This document shows, in pieces, positions 1-7,778 of a DNA stretch of 64,000 nt. The DNA lies in the NCBI GenBank assembly GCA_964520865.1, contig CAZFOY010000005.1:31925-95924 (forward strand). The letters run 5' to 3'. Made by a program: the position numbers and the translations under genes. Every line of letters starts with the position of its first letter. Position 1 is the first letter of the stretch. Origin of the DNA: CAVQCT01 sp964520865. GTDB taxonomy: Bacteria; Zixibacteria; MSB-5A5; GN15; FEB-12. The notes beneath the pieces were generated by a model. It saw nothing but the letters and a program-made list of their open reading frames with translations. It was not told the origin of the DNA and made no database searches.

Positions 1-129
1 GACCATATCTTCTTTGCCGCTCGTTTTTTCCGGACTTGGTTTGTACAGCCCGAGGAATTCCATGATGGGGAAATAGAAGATGAGGAGAAGTGCGAGAATT
101 GCTACCAGTATTATAGTCTTCTTGTCCAA
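1..129 (-). CDS. yidC: membrane protein insertase YidC, N-terminal fragment
   Basis: The first 43 codons of a leftward gene are visible before the window ends. They begin with a TTG start at 129, preceded by an AGGGA ribosome site, and encode a lysine-tagged hydrophobic helix (residues 4-19, IILVAILALLLIFYF) followed by a charged periplasmic stretch. This is the usual first membrane segment of YidC, which inserts proteins into the inner membrane. The identification rests mainly on position: it follows rpmH, rnpA and yidD in the conserved order, 53 bases after yidD. The body of the protein is outside the window, so the family cannot be checked by motif. Confidence 0.8.
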   Translation of the reverse strand, partial: MDKKTIILVAILALLLIFYFPIMEFLGLYKPSPEKTSGKEDMV

Positions 130-182
130 ATTAACGTCCCTGTAGTATGTCCAATGATCTTTTATACTTCGCTTGCTTACGG

Positions 183-452
183 TTATTCGACCGGATCATA
201 GCCGCCTTCGTGCCAGGGGTGGCATTTCAGTATCCGCTTGACTGCCAACAGGCTGCCACGAAAAGCCCCGTACTTTTTGAGCGCATCCTCAGCATAATGA
301 GAGCAGGTCGGCTCGAACCGGCACTGATTGCCAATGATCGGGGATAACGTGTAGCGGTACAAGTAGATAACAAATATCAGCGGATAGGCAAGATAGTGCG
401 ACAGGCTATGTCGAGGGGCGGATGCGGTCAAATATTCCACGGATTTCAGCAT
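183..452 (-). CDS. yidD: membrane protein insertion efficiency factor YidD
   Basis: An 89-residue protein of the YidD family, a small membrane-associated helper of YidC-dependent insertion. It carries an amphipathic/hydrophobic stretch at about residues 20-40, the family's cysteine motif C-R-F-E-P-T-C-S-H-Y-A (about 44-54) and the C-terminal C-H-P-W-H-E-G-G-Y-D-P-V (about 77-88). Its start lies inside the 3' end of rnpA, an overlap of 47 bases, so translation is probably coupled. The order rpmH-rnpA-yidD-yidC is the standard one. The N-terminal 15 or so residues are slightly longer than usual; no better internal start is evident. Confidence 0.93.
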   Translation of the reverse strand: MLKSVEYLTASAPRHSLSHYLAYPLIFVIYLYRYTLSPIIGNQCRFEPTCSHYAEDALKKYGAFRGSLLAVKRILKCHPWHEGGYDPVE

Positions 453-753
453 CTATAGTTCTAAATTCAGGTTCGCGCCTGGTCGCTTTGGGCAAGACCG
501 CGATCCTGATTCCAGCCGGTAAACCTGTCCGATTCAGCCGCACAGCTTCGCGGACGAGTCGTTTCACCCGGTTGCGTTTCGATGCCGTGCCGAAATGGCG
601 TGATACCAGCACACCGTATTTGAACTGCTCACTCCTGTTCCAGACGACGGTCACCAGTTCCCCTGATATACGGTGGCCGGAGTTGAGCAGTTCACCGATT
701 TCTCGGGCGCTCTTCAGGCTCAATGATCGGGGGAGTCTATTTCTTACGGCCAA
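406..753 (-). CDS. rnpA: ribonuclease P protein component
   Basis: The 115-residue protein subunit of RNase P, which supports the RNA subunit in maturing tRNA 5' ends. The hallmark basic helix S-K-R-N-R-V-K-R-L-V-R-E lies at about residues 58-69, and the phenylalanine/valine-rich strand before it (FKYGVLVSRHFG) fits the central beta sheet. The only plausible start is a TTG at 753, which sits inside the last codons of rpmH: the two genes overlap by 17 bases in different frames. There is no ATG near the N-terminus. The 3' end overlaps yidD. Length is normal for the family. Confidence 0.95.
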   Translation of the reverse strand: MAVRNRLPRSLSLKSAREIGELLNSGHRISGELVTVVWNRSEQFKYGVLVSRHFGTASKRNRVKRLVREAVRLNRTGLPAGIRIAVLPKATRREPEFRTIDAEIRGIFDRIRPST

Positions 754-889
754 CTTTGACGGTTAGTCTTTTTCTGCCTTTGGCGCGACGGCGGGCCAGT
801 ACTTTACGACCACCCTTGGTAGCCATCCGGGCGCGGAAGCCGTGGTCGTTAAGCATCTTTTCGTTCGACGGTTGAAACGGTCTCTTCAT
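737..889 (-). CDS. rpmH: 50S ribosomal protein L34
   Basis: A 50-residue, very basic protein beginning M-K-R-P-F-Q-P-S and containing H-G-F-R-A-R-M, G-R-K-V-L-A-R-R-R and K-G-R-K-R-L-T-V, the near-invariant sequence of ribosomal protein L34. It is too short to stand out as an open frame but is unambiguous when translated. The start ATG is at 889 with an AAGGG site ten bases upstream. Its stop codon lies 17 bases inside the rnpA frame. It is the first gene of the leftward rpmH-rnpA-yidD-yidC transcript and has a good promoter immediately upstream. Confidence 0.97.
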   Translation of the reverse strand: MKRPFQPSNEKMLNDHGFRARMATKGGRKVLARRRAKGRKRLTVKVGRKK

Positions 890-918
890 AGTCGGTAAAC
901 CCTTAGTTTAAGCGAAGC

Positions 919-946
919 AATATAACCGATTAATGTGACTCGTCAA
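919..946 (-). promoter_or_regulatory. predicted sigma-70-type promoter of rpmH operon
   Basis: Reading leftward, a TTGACG -35 (941-946) and a TATATT -10 (919-924) are separated by 16 bases. The predicted start of transcription is about 25 bases ahead of the rpmH ATG. It is back to back with the greA promoter in the same 190-base gap. Confidence 0.6.
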
Positions 947-1039
947 GACATTAATTCCCCTGTGACAGGCTCTTCCGCTCGAGGAACGTTGCGGGGCCGC
1001 TTGCGGTTACACTGAATCGCGCGTGCGCTTTGTCGCGAA

Positions 1040-1068
1040 TTGACAAAACGGCAAAACTGGATTATACT
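1040..1068 (+). promoter_or_regulatory. strong consensus promoter of greA
   Basis: A perfect TTGACA -35 (1040-1045), 17-base spacer and TATACT -10 (1063-1068). The normal start point, about seven bases after the -10, falls near 1075, only some five bases before the greA ATG at 1080. No ribosome binding site fits in that space, so the greA message is predicted to be leaderless or nearly so. Confidence 0.7.
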
Positions 1069-1079
1069 ACTCCTTACTT

Positions 1080-1556
1080 ATGAGCGAACCACTGTACATG
1101 TCCAAGGAAGGCCTCCAGAAAATGGAGGCGGAGCTCAACCGGCTCAAATTCGAAGAACGGCCCAAAATAGTCGGCGAGATCAAAAGAGCCCGCGAATTGG
1201 GTGATCTGTCCGAAAACGCGGAATACCACGCCGCCAAAGAAGCCCAGAAACACCTTGAGAACAAGATCGTCCAGCTTCAGGACAAACTCTCCCGGGTTCA
1301 GATAGTCGATGCCGATCAGATCCCCGGCCACAAAGTCTATCTGTTCGCCAAAGTGCTGGTCAAAGACCACCGCAACGGCGAGGAGATCCTTTATACGATT
1401 GCCCCCCCCGACGAGGTGGATGTCGACAACGATGTTATTTCTGTCAAGTCGCCAATCGGCGCCGGATTATTGGGTAAAGAAGTAGGGGACGTGGTCGAGA
1501 TAAGAGTACCGGCAGGTCTGCTCAAGTACGAGATTCTGAATATCACACGCGACTGA
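1080..1556 (+). CDS. greA: transcription elongation factor GreA
   Basis: A 158-residue GreA protein, which rescues backtracked RNA polymerase by stimulating transcript cleavage through the secondary channel. The N-terminal coiled-coil hairpin carries the acidic tip G-D-L-S-E-N-A-E-Y-H at about residues 41-50 (D42 and E45 correspond to the catalytic-tip acids). The C-terminal FKBP-like domain has the signature S-P-I-G-A-G-L-L-G-K at about 124-133. Length is normal. The ATG at 1080 has no Shine-Dalgarno sequence and is unusually close to a consensus promoter. It is divergent from the rpmH operon. Confidence 0.96.
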   Translation: MSEPLYMSKEGLQKMEAELNRLKFEERPKIVGEIKRARELGDLSENAEYHAAKEAQKHLENKIVQLQDKLSRVQIVDADQIPGHKVYLFAKVLVKDHRNGEEILYTIAPPDEVDVDNDVISVKSPIGAGLLGKEVGDVVEIRVPAGLLKYEILNITRD

Positions 1557-1588
1557 GTTCAATACAACAGGGTCCGTCGATTCACAGG

Positions 1589-1765
1589 CTATTCTTCGTA
1601 TTCGCCGAATAGATCCTCCGACATATCATTTTCTTCGTAATATCCGTCCTCTTCCGCCTCGTTGTATCCGGCGGCGAGGTTGGCACACTCCAGAGAGCAG
1701 AAATACTCATCGCCCTGCATGACAGGGTCGCTCTCGATCTTCTCGTTGCATTGCGCACAATACAT
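1589..1765 (-). CDS. small zinc-ribbon-like acidic protein
   Basis: A 58-residue protein with two cysteine pairs, C-A-Q-C near the N-terminus and C-S-L-E-C about 20 residues later, likely a single zinc-binding finger, followed by a very acidic tail rich in Glu, Asp and Tyr. I start it at the ATG at 1765 because an AAGGGAGTAAGG stretch lies just upstream; a GTG at 1834 would add 23 basic residues but has no ribosome site. It resembles the short MYM/TRASH-type treble-clef proteins only in cysteine spacing. I do not recognise the family. It is convergent with greA. Confidence 0.6.
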   Translation of the reverse strand: MYCAQCNEKIESDPVMQGDEYFCSLECANLAAGYNEAEEDGYYEENDMSEDLFGEYEE

Positions 1766-1949
1766 CGGTGCCTTACTCCCTTGTTTAATGGCGCGCCCGG
1801 CGGCGCTGTTGGATATTTTGCGTCTACGTTCCACAGTTATCGGTTAAGCGCTCGTAATCTTAAACGCTCAAAATCTATGTGTCAATACATTTTTGGGTCG
1901 ATTTTAGTTCCAGTGTACAGAGGGAAATAGCGCCCTGGCAAGGGATAAT

Positions 1950-3350
1950 TCAGACGTCTGAGCCGGTCCGGAGCGACGCCTGCTCCGTACGGGCGAAGAG
2001 GAAGAACAGGGCGAGTGAGAGAGCGAGGCCCGGGAAGATCGGTTGGATTCCGAACCAGTAGCCACCCCCCGAAGTCAGGTGCTTGCTCAAATACCAGATC
2101 AGGGCAATTCCTCCGCTCCCGGCGATAGAGATGAGCGCGGCGGTCGAAGGAAGACGGCGCTTCCCCACGAACGAGAAGAAGACCGGCACCAGAAGGGCTG
2201 GCGTGCCGATCGTCCCGAACAGGTACCAGATCTGGACGATCGAGCGAAATTTGAGAACGAGCAAAACGGCCACCACCGTAGTAACCACCAGACCGATCCG
2301 GGTATAGCGGGTCACCTTGTCTTCGGAGATCGGAAAAAGGCGCATGACGATATCCCGGCTGAAGGTCGAAGCGGCGATGAAGGCGTACGAGTCAATGGTA
2401 GACATGACGGTCGCCAGAAGAGCCAGGGCGAACAGCCCCAGCAAGCCGGGTGGCAGCACTTTCAAGGCAAGCGCCGGATACGACCCGACTGGGTTGGCCA
2501 GATCGGGAAGGATCGCCCGGGCATATAAACCGCAGAAAGTTGTCATAAAATCGAAAAAGGCCCAGAAGGCAATCGAAATGAGAATACCGTTGCGGGCAAC
2601 CTTAATATCTTTCGCCGCATAGCACCGTTGATAGAAAGCCGGCTCTATTAATGTGGCGAGGGCGATGAAATACCAGGAGATGATATACCATTTTGAATTG
2701 CCGCCGTTCCAGGTGAAGAGATCAGACGGAACATGGTCGATCAGATACGAGATACCGCCGTATTTCGATACGAGCAAGATCAGTAAGGCGGCGAACCCGA
2801 GGAACATCAGCACGAACTGAAAGAGATCGGTCCTCACTACCGACTTGAATCCTCCGGTGTAGACGTAGACGACCGAAAATAGTGTCCCGGCCAGAATCCC
2901 CTGCCAGAATTGCCAGCCGAAGAGATACTGCGTCAAGGTTCCAATGCCGAGGATATAGGCGGCGGGGACGGTCATGAAATAAATGATGACCGACCCGGCG
3001 AGGGCGGTCTTGTTGTCGTAAGCACGGGCGAGTTGATCGGGGATAGTGAGAAGCTGCGAGTCGCGCGCTTTCTTCGCGAGGTACAGTGCGAACAAGAAGG
3101 CAGCCAGATAGTACGGCAGTCCGAACACCAGCCAGTTGGACAAACCGAACCGGTAGCTGTACTCACCGACGCCGAGGATCCCACCGTACCAGGTGGAAAC
3201 GAGCGATGCCACGAATCCGGGCATGGTGAGCGCCCGGCCGCCGAGGATCAGCTCGGCGGCCGATTCATCACGGCGCGTGCTCTTGATCAGTCCCAGGACA
3301 AGCAGGACGACCAGATAGACAATGATCAGGCTGTAGTCAATCCAGTGCAT
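1950..3350 (-). CDS. sodium:solute symporter family permease, TPP-riboswitch operon
   Basis: A 466-residue inner-membrane protein of the sodium:solute symporter (SSS) family, with about thirteen hydrophobic helices starting at residue 5 (YSLIIVYLVVLLVLGL). The G-G-R-A-L-T-M-P-G-F segment after helix 1 and the Y-T-G-G-F-K-S-V-V-R-T-D segment near residue 165 are typical SSS features. It begins six bases after the TonB-dependent receptor stop, so the two are co-transcribed behind the TPP riboswitch. I therefore infer that it imports thiamine or the pyrimidine precursor HMP across the inner membrane. SSS permeases under THI-box control have been described in comparative work on thiamin regulons, but the substrate here is inferred from regulation only. 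Confidence 0.85.
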   Translation of the reverse strand: MHWIDYSLIIVYLVVLLVLGLIKSTRRDESAAELILGGRALTMPGFVASLVSTWYGGILGVGEYSYRFGLSNWLVFGLPYYLAAFLFALYLAKKARDSQLLTIPDQLARAYDNKTALAGSVIIYFMTVPAAYILGIGTLTQYLFGWQFWQGILAGTLFSVVYVYTGGFKSVVRTDLFQFVLMFLGFAALLILLVSKYGGISYLIDHVPSDLFTWNGGNSKWYIISWYFIALATLIEPAFYQRCYAAKDIKVARNGILISIAFWAFFDFMTTFCGLYARAILPDLANPVGSYPALALKVLPPGLLGLFALALLATVMSTIDSYAFIAASTFSRDIVMRLFPISEDKVTRYTRIGLVVTTVVAVLLVLKFRSIVQIWYLFGTIGTPALLVPVFFSFVGKRRLPSTAALISIAGSGGIALIWYLSKHLTSGGGYWFGIQPIFPGLALSLALFFLFARTEQASLRTGSDV

Positions 3351-3356
3351 GGAAGG

Positions 3357-5903
3357 CTAAAACAGCTCCAGCTTGAGTTGGCCGTAGAACGATCGGGTTG
3401 ACGCAATGTAATACTCCGCCCATCCGTCGACAACCGTTCTGCCATTGTCGTCGTAGGCGAAATCACCGCCGTAGCCCGAAGTCTCGAACTTCTTGTCGAA
3501 CAGATTGTCGATCTTCCCTTCGAACACCAAATTCCCCGCACCGAGCAGATTGCCGATCGTATACGACGCTGATATGGCCGAGACGGTGAATGGATCTACC
3601 GCGAGACTCTCTACATTCCAGAGTTCGGCGTACTGCTTGCCGGCGTACCTCAGGCGATAGGTAACGCGCGCCCGGCCCGTCTTGTAGTCGAGAAGCACAT
3701 TTCCGAGATAATCGGGAAAGAACGGAATCGTTTTGTCTTTGTAGTCGACACTGAATCCATCGACATCGGCTACAAAATCCCTCACCCGATTGTAGCTGTA
3801 AGCGAAGTTAGTGCTCACCGTGAACTTCGGATTGAACTGATACGCTCCATTCAGCTCAACTCCCGCGTGCACCGAGCGCTTCGCATTGATCGTTATAGCA
3901 ATACCGGTGTTCGGATTGATTCCGCCGTACGGCAGGATTTCGTTCTTGAACTCCATCCAGTAGAAATTGACGCCCAACGAATATCTTCCCGGTCGGTAGT
4001 TGCTCCCCAACTCCAGATCGTAAACGCGCTCCGATTTCGCTGTCGGATCTCCAAATTGGTATGTTGTTACTCCGTTTGAAACGGTAGAGTCGAGAATGGT
4101 CAGCGAAGGGACCACGCTCGGATCGCCGGCGTCATAAATGGCGGCATCGCTTGGCGTGCGGGATGCTATCGAGAAGTTGGTATAGAGATTGAGGGCGTCA
4201 TTGCAGGCATAGTTGAATCCGATTCGTGGCGAGAAGAACGCCCAGTTGACATTATATTTGTATCCGGGGAACGGAAGCATCCGCTCCTGGTCGAAATCGT
4301 ATTTTAGGAATCTGAACTGTGCCGTCACCTGCGTGCTCAGCTTGTCGTTGAACTTGTAGTACTCCTGACCGTAGATGGAGCCGACATACTTCTTCCCGTT
4401 GTACTGATAATATCTGTGGCGCGGATCGAGCGACCCGGTGACATGCTCGGCGTACACCACCTGTCCCCAGTGATCTGAATTGAAATAGTAGAAAGAACCT
4501 CCGATAGAGTGTTTCCCTCGGCTCCAGATCATGTCCAGTCGGGGATTCCAGCCGGTCTGATTCTTGTTCACCCACTGCTGACGAACGACATTGCCGGAAT
4601 CGTACGGCATCGAAGTCGCGGGGTTGATATCGATGTACGTGCTGTCGATACCGTAGTCTGATAACGCGCTATTCGCCTTCAGCTGCTCGTAGTAGCCGTC
4701 GCCATGGATATGGTAGAGGGTATTGTAGAGTGTGATGCGATCGGTTAAGCGATATGTATTTTGCAACTGATAGTGGGGCTGATTGAAATTGTCCGTCTCG
4801 TTGTCGTAGGTCAGCGGATTGTAGCGATAGTCTTTCGCAATCTCATCGCGCGGCGCACCGTAATACGCCAGGTGCATACGCATCGGGCCGCCGTAGACGT
4901 ACAGCTCGGTCGTCATCCTCGGATCGAGGCGGGCGAGCGAGAAATAGTACGACCAACCGTCATACCAGCTGTCGTGGCGAAATCCCCCCGTGCGTTGTTT
5001 GGAGAACCGTCCGCCGAATTGCCAGGTCCCGTTGATGAGACCGGACGAGTACTCGACCGACTGCTTGTACATATCGCTAATTCGATTGCCGTTGAATGTA
5101 TAGTCGCCGTAGCCGGAGACAATCGAAGCTTCGCGCTGGTTGCTCAGTGCGCTGGTAACAATGTTGACCGTCCCGCCGAACGAAGCATCGCCGTAGAGCG
5201 AATTCCCCACCCCGCGCTGGATCTGAATATCTGAGACGTTGGCGGCGAAATCGGGCAGATCGACAAAATAGGTGGCCTGGTCTTCCGGATCGTTCAGCGG
5301 CACGCCGTTGATGTACGTCACGATCCGCTTGTCATCAAATCCGCGGATCTTCATGTAGCTGTAGCCGAGCGAAGATCCGGCGTCGGAATAGGCATACAGG
5401 TTCGGCGTCGATTCGAGAAGAAGCGGGAATTCATCGACCGTGTAGTCACGCTTGATATCATCCTGAGAGAAATTGTCGAATGCGATCGGGGTGATCCCTT
5501 CTTCGGCCCGGTCTGAGCGCACGAGAATGTCCTGACCGCGGTAGTATCGTGGCTGAAGAACGACGAGACTCGGTACTTTGGTCAGCTCGAATTGTTTCGA
5601 GAGGAAGCCGACCGAAGAAAACGTAAGGCGCGAGACACCTTCGGGCAAAGACAGCGAATACTTGCCGTTTGCATCGGTGATCGTACCGACGCCGGAGAGA
5701 TTGGTGACGACCGAGGCTCCGACAATCGGATCTCCATTTTGATCGGCGACAGTGCCGGTGGCTGTTTCAGTTGCGCGTGCGGCCCCGACAAGAAGGAGCA
5801 AAGCGACAATTGGGAGGCAGAATTGGACAATGAATCTCATTCGAATCGCTCGAACGAGTGCGGAATCGAGCGGTCTGCTCGACTGTGAGAGTTTGTGGGT
5901 CAT
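3357..5903 (-). CDS. TonB-dependent outer-membrane receptor, TPP-riboswitch controlled
   Basis: An 848-residue TonB-dependent receptor. After a charged leader comes a signal-peptide core (about residues 25-45), a carboxypeptidase-regulatory-like domain (about 48-115, G-T-V-A-D-Q-N-G-D-P-I-V-G-A), the plug (about 130-260, with I-R-G-F-D-D-K-R and Y-G-D-A-S-F-G-G-T-V-N-I-V) and a barrel to a terminal phenylalanine. The ATG at 5903 has a GAGG site eight bases upstream; an internal ATG at 5840 would give a shorter, more ordinary signal peptide. The gene is the first one after a TPP aptamer and is followed by an SSS permease, so the likely cargo is thiamine, a phosphate ester of it, or a precursor. 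TonB itself is not encoded nearby. Confidence 0.9.
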   Translation of the reverse strand: MTHKLSQSSRPLDSALVRAIRMRFIVQFCLPIVALLLLVGAARATETATGTVADQNGDPIVGASVVTNLSGVGTITDANGKYSLSLPEGVSRLTFSSVGFLSKQFELTKVPSLVVLQPRYYRGQDILVRSDRAEEGITPIAFDNFSQDDIKRDYTVDEFPLLLESTPNLYAYSDAGSSLGYSYMKIRGFDDKRIVTYINGVPLNDPEDQATYFVDLPDFAANVSDIQIQRGVGNSLYGDASFGGTVNIVTSALSNQREASIVSGYGDYTFNGNRISDMYKQSVEYSSGLINGTWQFGGRFSKQRTGGFRHDSWYDGWSYYFSLARLDPRMTTELYVYGGPMRMHLAYYGAPRDEIAKDYRYNPLTYDNETDNFNQPHYQLQNTYRLTDRITLYNTLYHIHGDGYYEQLKANSALSDYGIDSTYIDINPATSMPYDSGNVVRQQWVNKNQTGWNPRLDMIWSRGKHSIGGSFYYFNSDHWGQVVYAEHVTGSLDPRHRYYQYNGKKYVGSIYGQEYYKFNDKLSTQVTAQFRFLKYDFDQERMLPFPGYKYNVNWAFFSPRIGFNYACNDALNLYTNFSIASRTPSDAAIYDAGDPSVVPSLTILDSTVSNGVTTYQFGDPTAKSERVYDLELGSNYRPGRYSLGVNFYWMEFKNEILPYGGINPNTGIAITINAKRSVHAGVELNGAYQFNPKFTVSTNFAYSYNRVRDFVADVDGFSVDYKDKTIPFFPDYLGNVLLDYKTGRARVTYRLRYAGKQYAELWNVESLAVDPFTVSAISASYTIGNLLGAGNLVFEGKIDNLFDKKFETSGYGGDFAYDDNGRTVVDGWAEYYIASTRSFYGQLKLELF

Positions 5904-5999
5904 GACAGTAACCTCGCTTAGAACGCTTCAGGGTTAAGCAAGATTCCGTCCTGAATCGATAGGTCGGCCAGATACTGGCTCAGGGGATGCGGTTGACAT

Positions 6000-6084
6000 C
6001 TCCGTTTCCCTACGCCGGTATTATCCGGATCAGGTCGAGGGGGTATGATCTCAGGCGGTCGTTATTACGCCACCCCCAACGGAA
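6000..6084 (-). promoter_or_regulatory. TPP riboswitch (THI element)
   Basis: Read leftward, the segment has the conserved TPP-aptamer landmarks in the right order: closing helix TCCGTT/AACGGA, the GGGGGTG strand, CTGAGA followed by ACCCCC, and the strand GACCTGATCCGG-ATAAT-ACCGGCGTAGGGAAA. It lies about 100 bases ahead of the TonB-receptor ATG. The expression platform has no U-tract terminator; the AACCGC just after the closing helix could pair with the GCGAGGTT that contains the ribosome site, which would suggest control of translation. That last point is inference. Confidence 0.95.
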
Positions 6085-6253
6085 TTTGTGTTTCTGGGAA
6101 TAATTACGGCCCGGCCCGACGGAAAGGCAAGGGGAAAATGCAGGATCCCGATCACTCAGCAGATCGTTTTGGCATGCCCCGAGCCGGCCTATGATTCGGT
6201 GAGACGATACGTATAGTAGATAGTATCCGAGAATAGACACCAGGAGGTCGGAT

Positions 6254-6682
6254 TTGGAAAGAGATAAGCTGATTGAATTCACTGTCTTCCTATTACGCGT
6301 GGTTGTGGGACTGCTGTTCTTCCAGCACGGGAGTATGAAGTTCCTCGGCTGGTTCGGCGGCATGCCGGGCGGTGAGCCGGGCGCCACGGCACCCTTATTC
6401 ACGCAGGTTGGGCTGGCCGGCGTGCTCGAGTTCTTCGGCGGAATTGCGATTATGTTTGGATTGTTCACCCGCACTGTGTCATTCATCCTGTGCGGTGAAA
6501 TGGCTGTTGCTTACTGGCAATTCCATTTCCCACAGGGAACCTGGCCGATCGTCAATCATGGTGAGCCGGCCGTCCTCTTTTGTTTCATTTTCTTGTTCCT
6601 GGCGGCCTATGGAGGGGGCAATTGGAGTGTCGATGCACTGATCCGTCGAAAGGGGACCAAAACGGTTCCTGATCCCGCTTAG
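6254..6682 (+). CDS. DoxX family membrane protein
   Basis: A 142-residue membrane protein with four hydrophobic helices. The pattern L-R-V-V-V-G-L-L-F-F-Q-H-G-S-M-K-F-L-G-W-F near the N-terminus and E-F-F-G-G-I-A-I-M-F-G-L-F-T-R in the middle is characteristic of DoxX/SURF4-like proteins, whose biochemical role is poorly defined (redox or oxidative-stress association in some species). The TTG start at 6254 is chosen because a perfect AGGAGG lies five bases upstream. It is divergent from the thiamine-type operon and alone on its strand before the SDR gene. Confidence 0.85.
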   Translation: MERDKLIEFTVFLLRVVVGLLFFQHGSMKFLGWFGGMPGGEPGATAPLFTQVGLAGVLEFFGGIAIMFGLFTRTVSFILCGEMAVAYWQFHFPQGTWPIVNHGEPAVLFCFIFLFLAAYGGGNWSVDALIRRKGTKTVPDPA

Positions 6683-6826
6683 GATCGTTCATCGCGCTCA
6701 CACACGACGTTTCGACCCTCGATTGTCCGCTGCTACGGTTCTTTCTTGTTAAAGTCCGCGCGATCGAGTACTTTTGTATCACGCTCCGTTACGCAGGGAG
6801 CCGCCAACCAACCGGAGGAATCTGCC

Positions 6827-7765
6827 ATGTCTCAGAATCAAAAGCTGCACGTCGTCCTCGGCACCGGTCAGCTCGGCCGCGCGGTCATCGATGAACTTGT
6901 CGCCCGAGGTGAATCGGTTCGAGCTGTCAGCAGATCGAAAAGAGTACCCCTGCCGAAAGGAGTTGAGTTCGTTTCCGCCAATCTCACCGACAAGGCGGCG
7001 ACGGTACGTGCCTGTGCCAATGCGTCGGTTGTATATCACTGCGCCTCTCCTCCGTACAGCGCCTGGGGAACACTCGTGATGCCGATGATGGAGACTATTA
7101 TCGAAGCAGTGGCGGAGACGGGTGGCAGAATTGTCTACGGCGATAACGTGTACATGTACGGGGAGGTCGAAGGACCGATCACTGAAAACCTTCCCAACAA
7201 CGCAACCGGCATCAAGGGAAGAGTCCGGGCCAAGGCCGCGTTCAGTCTGATGGAAGCTCACAAATCCGGAAAAGTGAAGAGCACGATCGGACGCGCCTCC
7301 GATTTCTTCGGTCCGGGCGTTTTCATGTCGCTTATGGGAGAGCAGGTGATCGGACGCGCGATCAGAGGAAAAATTGTCAGTCTCCTGGGAGATCCTGACG
7401 CACCGCACTCATACACCTATATTACGGACTTCGCGAAAGCGCTGGTTTTGCTGGGGGAAAGGGACGAAGCGCTCGGGCATGTCTGGCATGTGCCGAACGA
7501 CCGCGCGATCACGACATTCAATTTCGTCGAGGCTATTTTCGAGGCTGCAGGCAGAAAACCGAAGGTTCGGATCGTCCCACGCTGGCTGACAAATCTGATG
7601 GCGCTCTTCAGTCCCATACTTCGCGAACTGAAAGAAACCGACTATCAGCGCGCGAGGCCGTTCATAGTCGACAGCAGCAATTTCATATCCACATTCAAAC
7701 TTGAACCGACACCGACTGCGGAAGCGATCAGGCAGACGGTCGCATGGTACAAAGAAAACGCGTAG
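6827..7765 (+). CDS. NAD-dependent epimerase/dehydratase-like (extended SDR)
   Basis: A 312-residue extended short-chain dehydrogenase/reductase family protein. The nucleotide-binding G-T-G-Q-L-G is at residues 12-17, followed by a basic residue run (R-S-K-R) after strand 2 that would favour NADP. A Y-M-Y-G tyrosine near residue 108 and a downstream lysine fit the extended, atypical SDRs such as 3-beta-HSD-like or sugar-nucleotide epimerases. I start it at the ATG at 6827, preceded by GGAGG; an upstream in-frame ATG lacks support. Substrate is unknown. It is convergent with galT, with only 13 bases between stops. Confidence 0.8.
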   Translation: MSQNQKLHVVLGTGQLGRAVIDELVARGESVRAVSRSKRVPLPKGVEFVSANLTDKAATVRACANASVVYHCASPPYSAWGTLVMPMMETIIEAVAETGGRIVYGDNVYMYGEVEGPITENLPNNATGIKGRVRAKAAFSLMEAHKSGKVKSTIGRASDFFGPGVFMSLMGEQVIGRAIRGKIVSLLGDPDAPHSYTYITDFAKALVLLGERDEALGHVWHVPNDRAITTFNFVEAIFEAAGRKPKVRIVPRWLTNLMALFSPILRELKETDYQRARPFIVDSSNFISTFKLEPTPTAEAIRQTVAWYKENA

Positions 7766-7778
7766 TCGAGTCAGCCGT

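Noticed and set aside
1080..1556. Antisense frame over greA as a second gene
   Set aside because: GreA is complete and highly conserved; the opposite frame has no family features.
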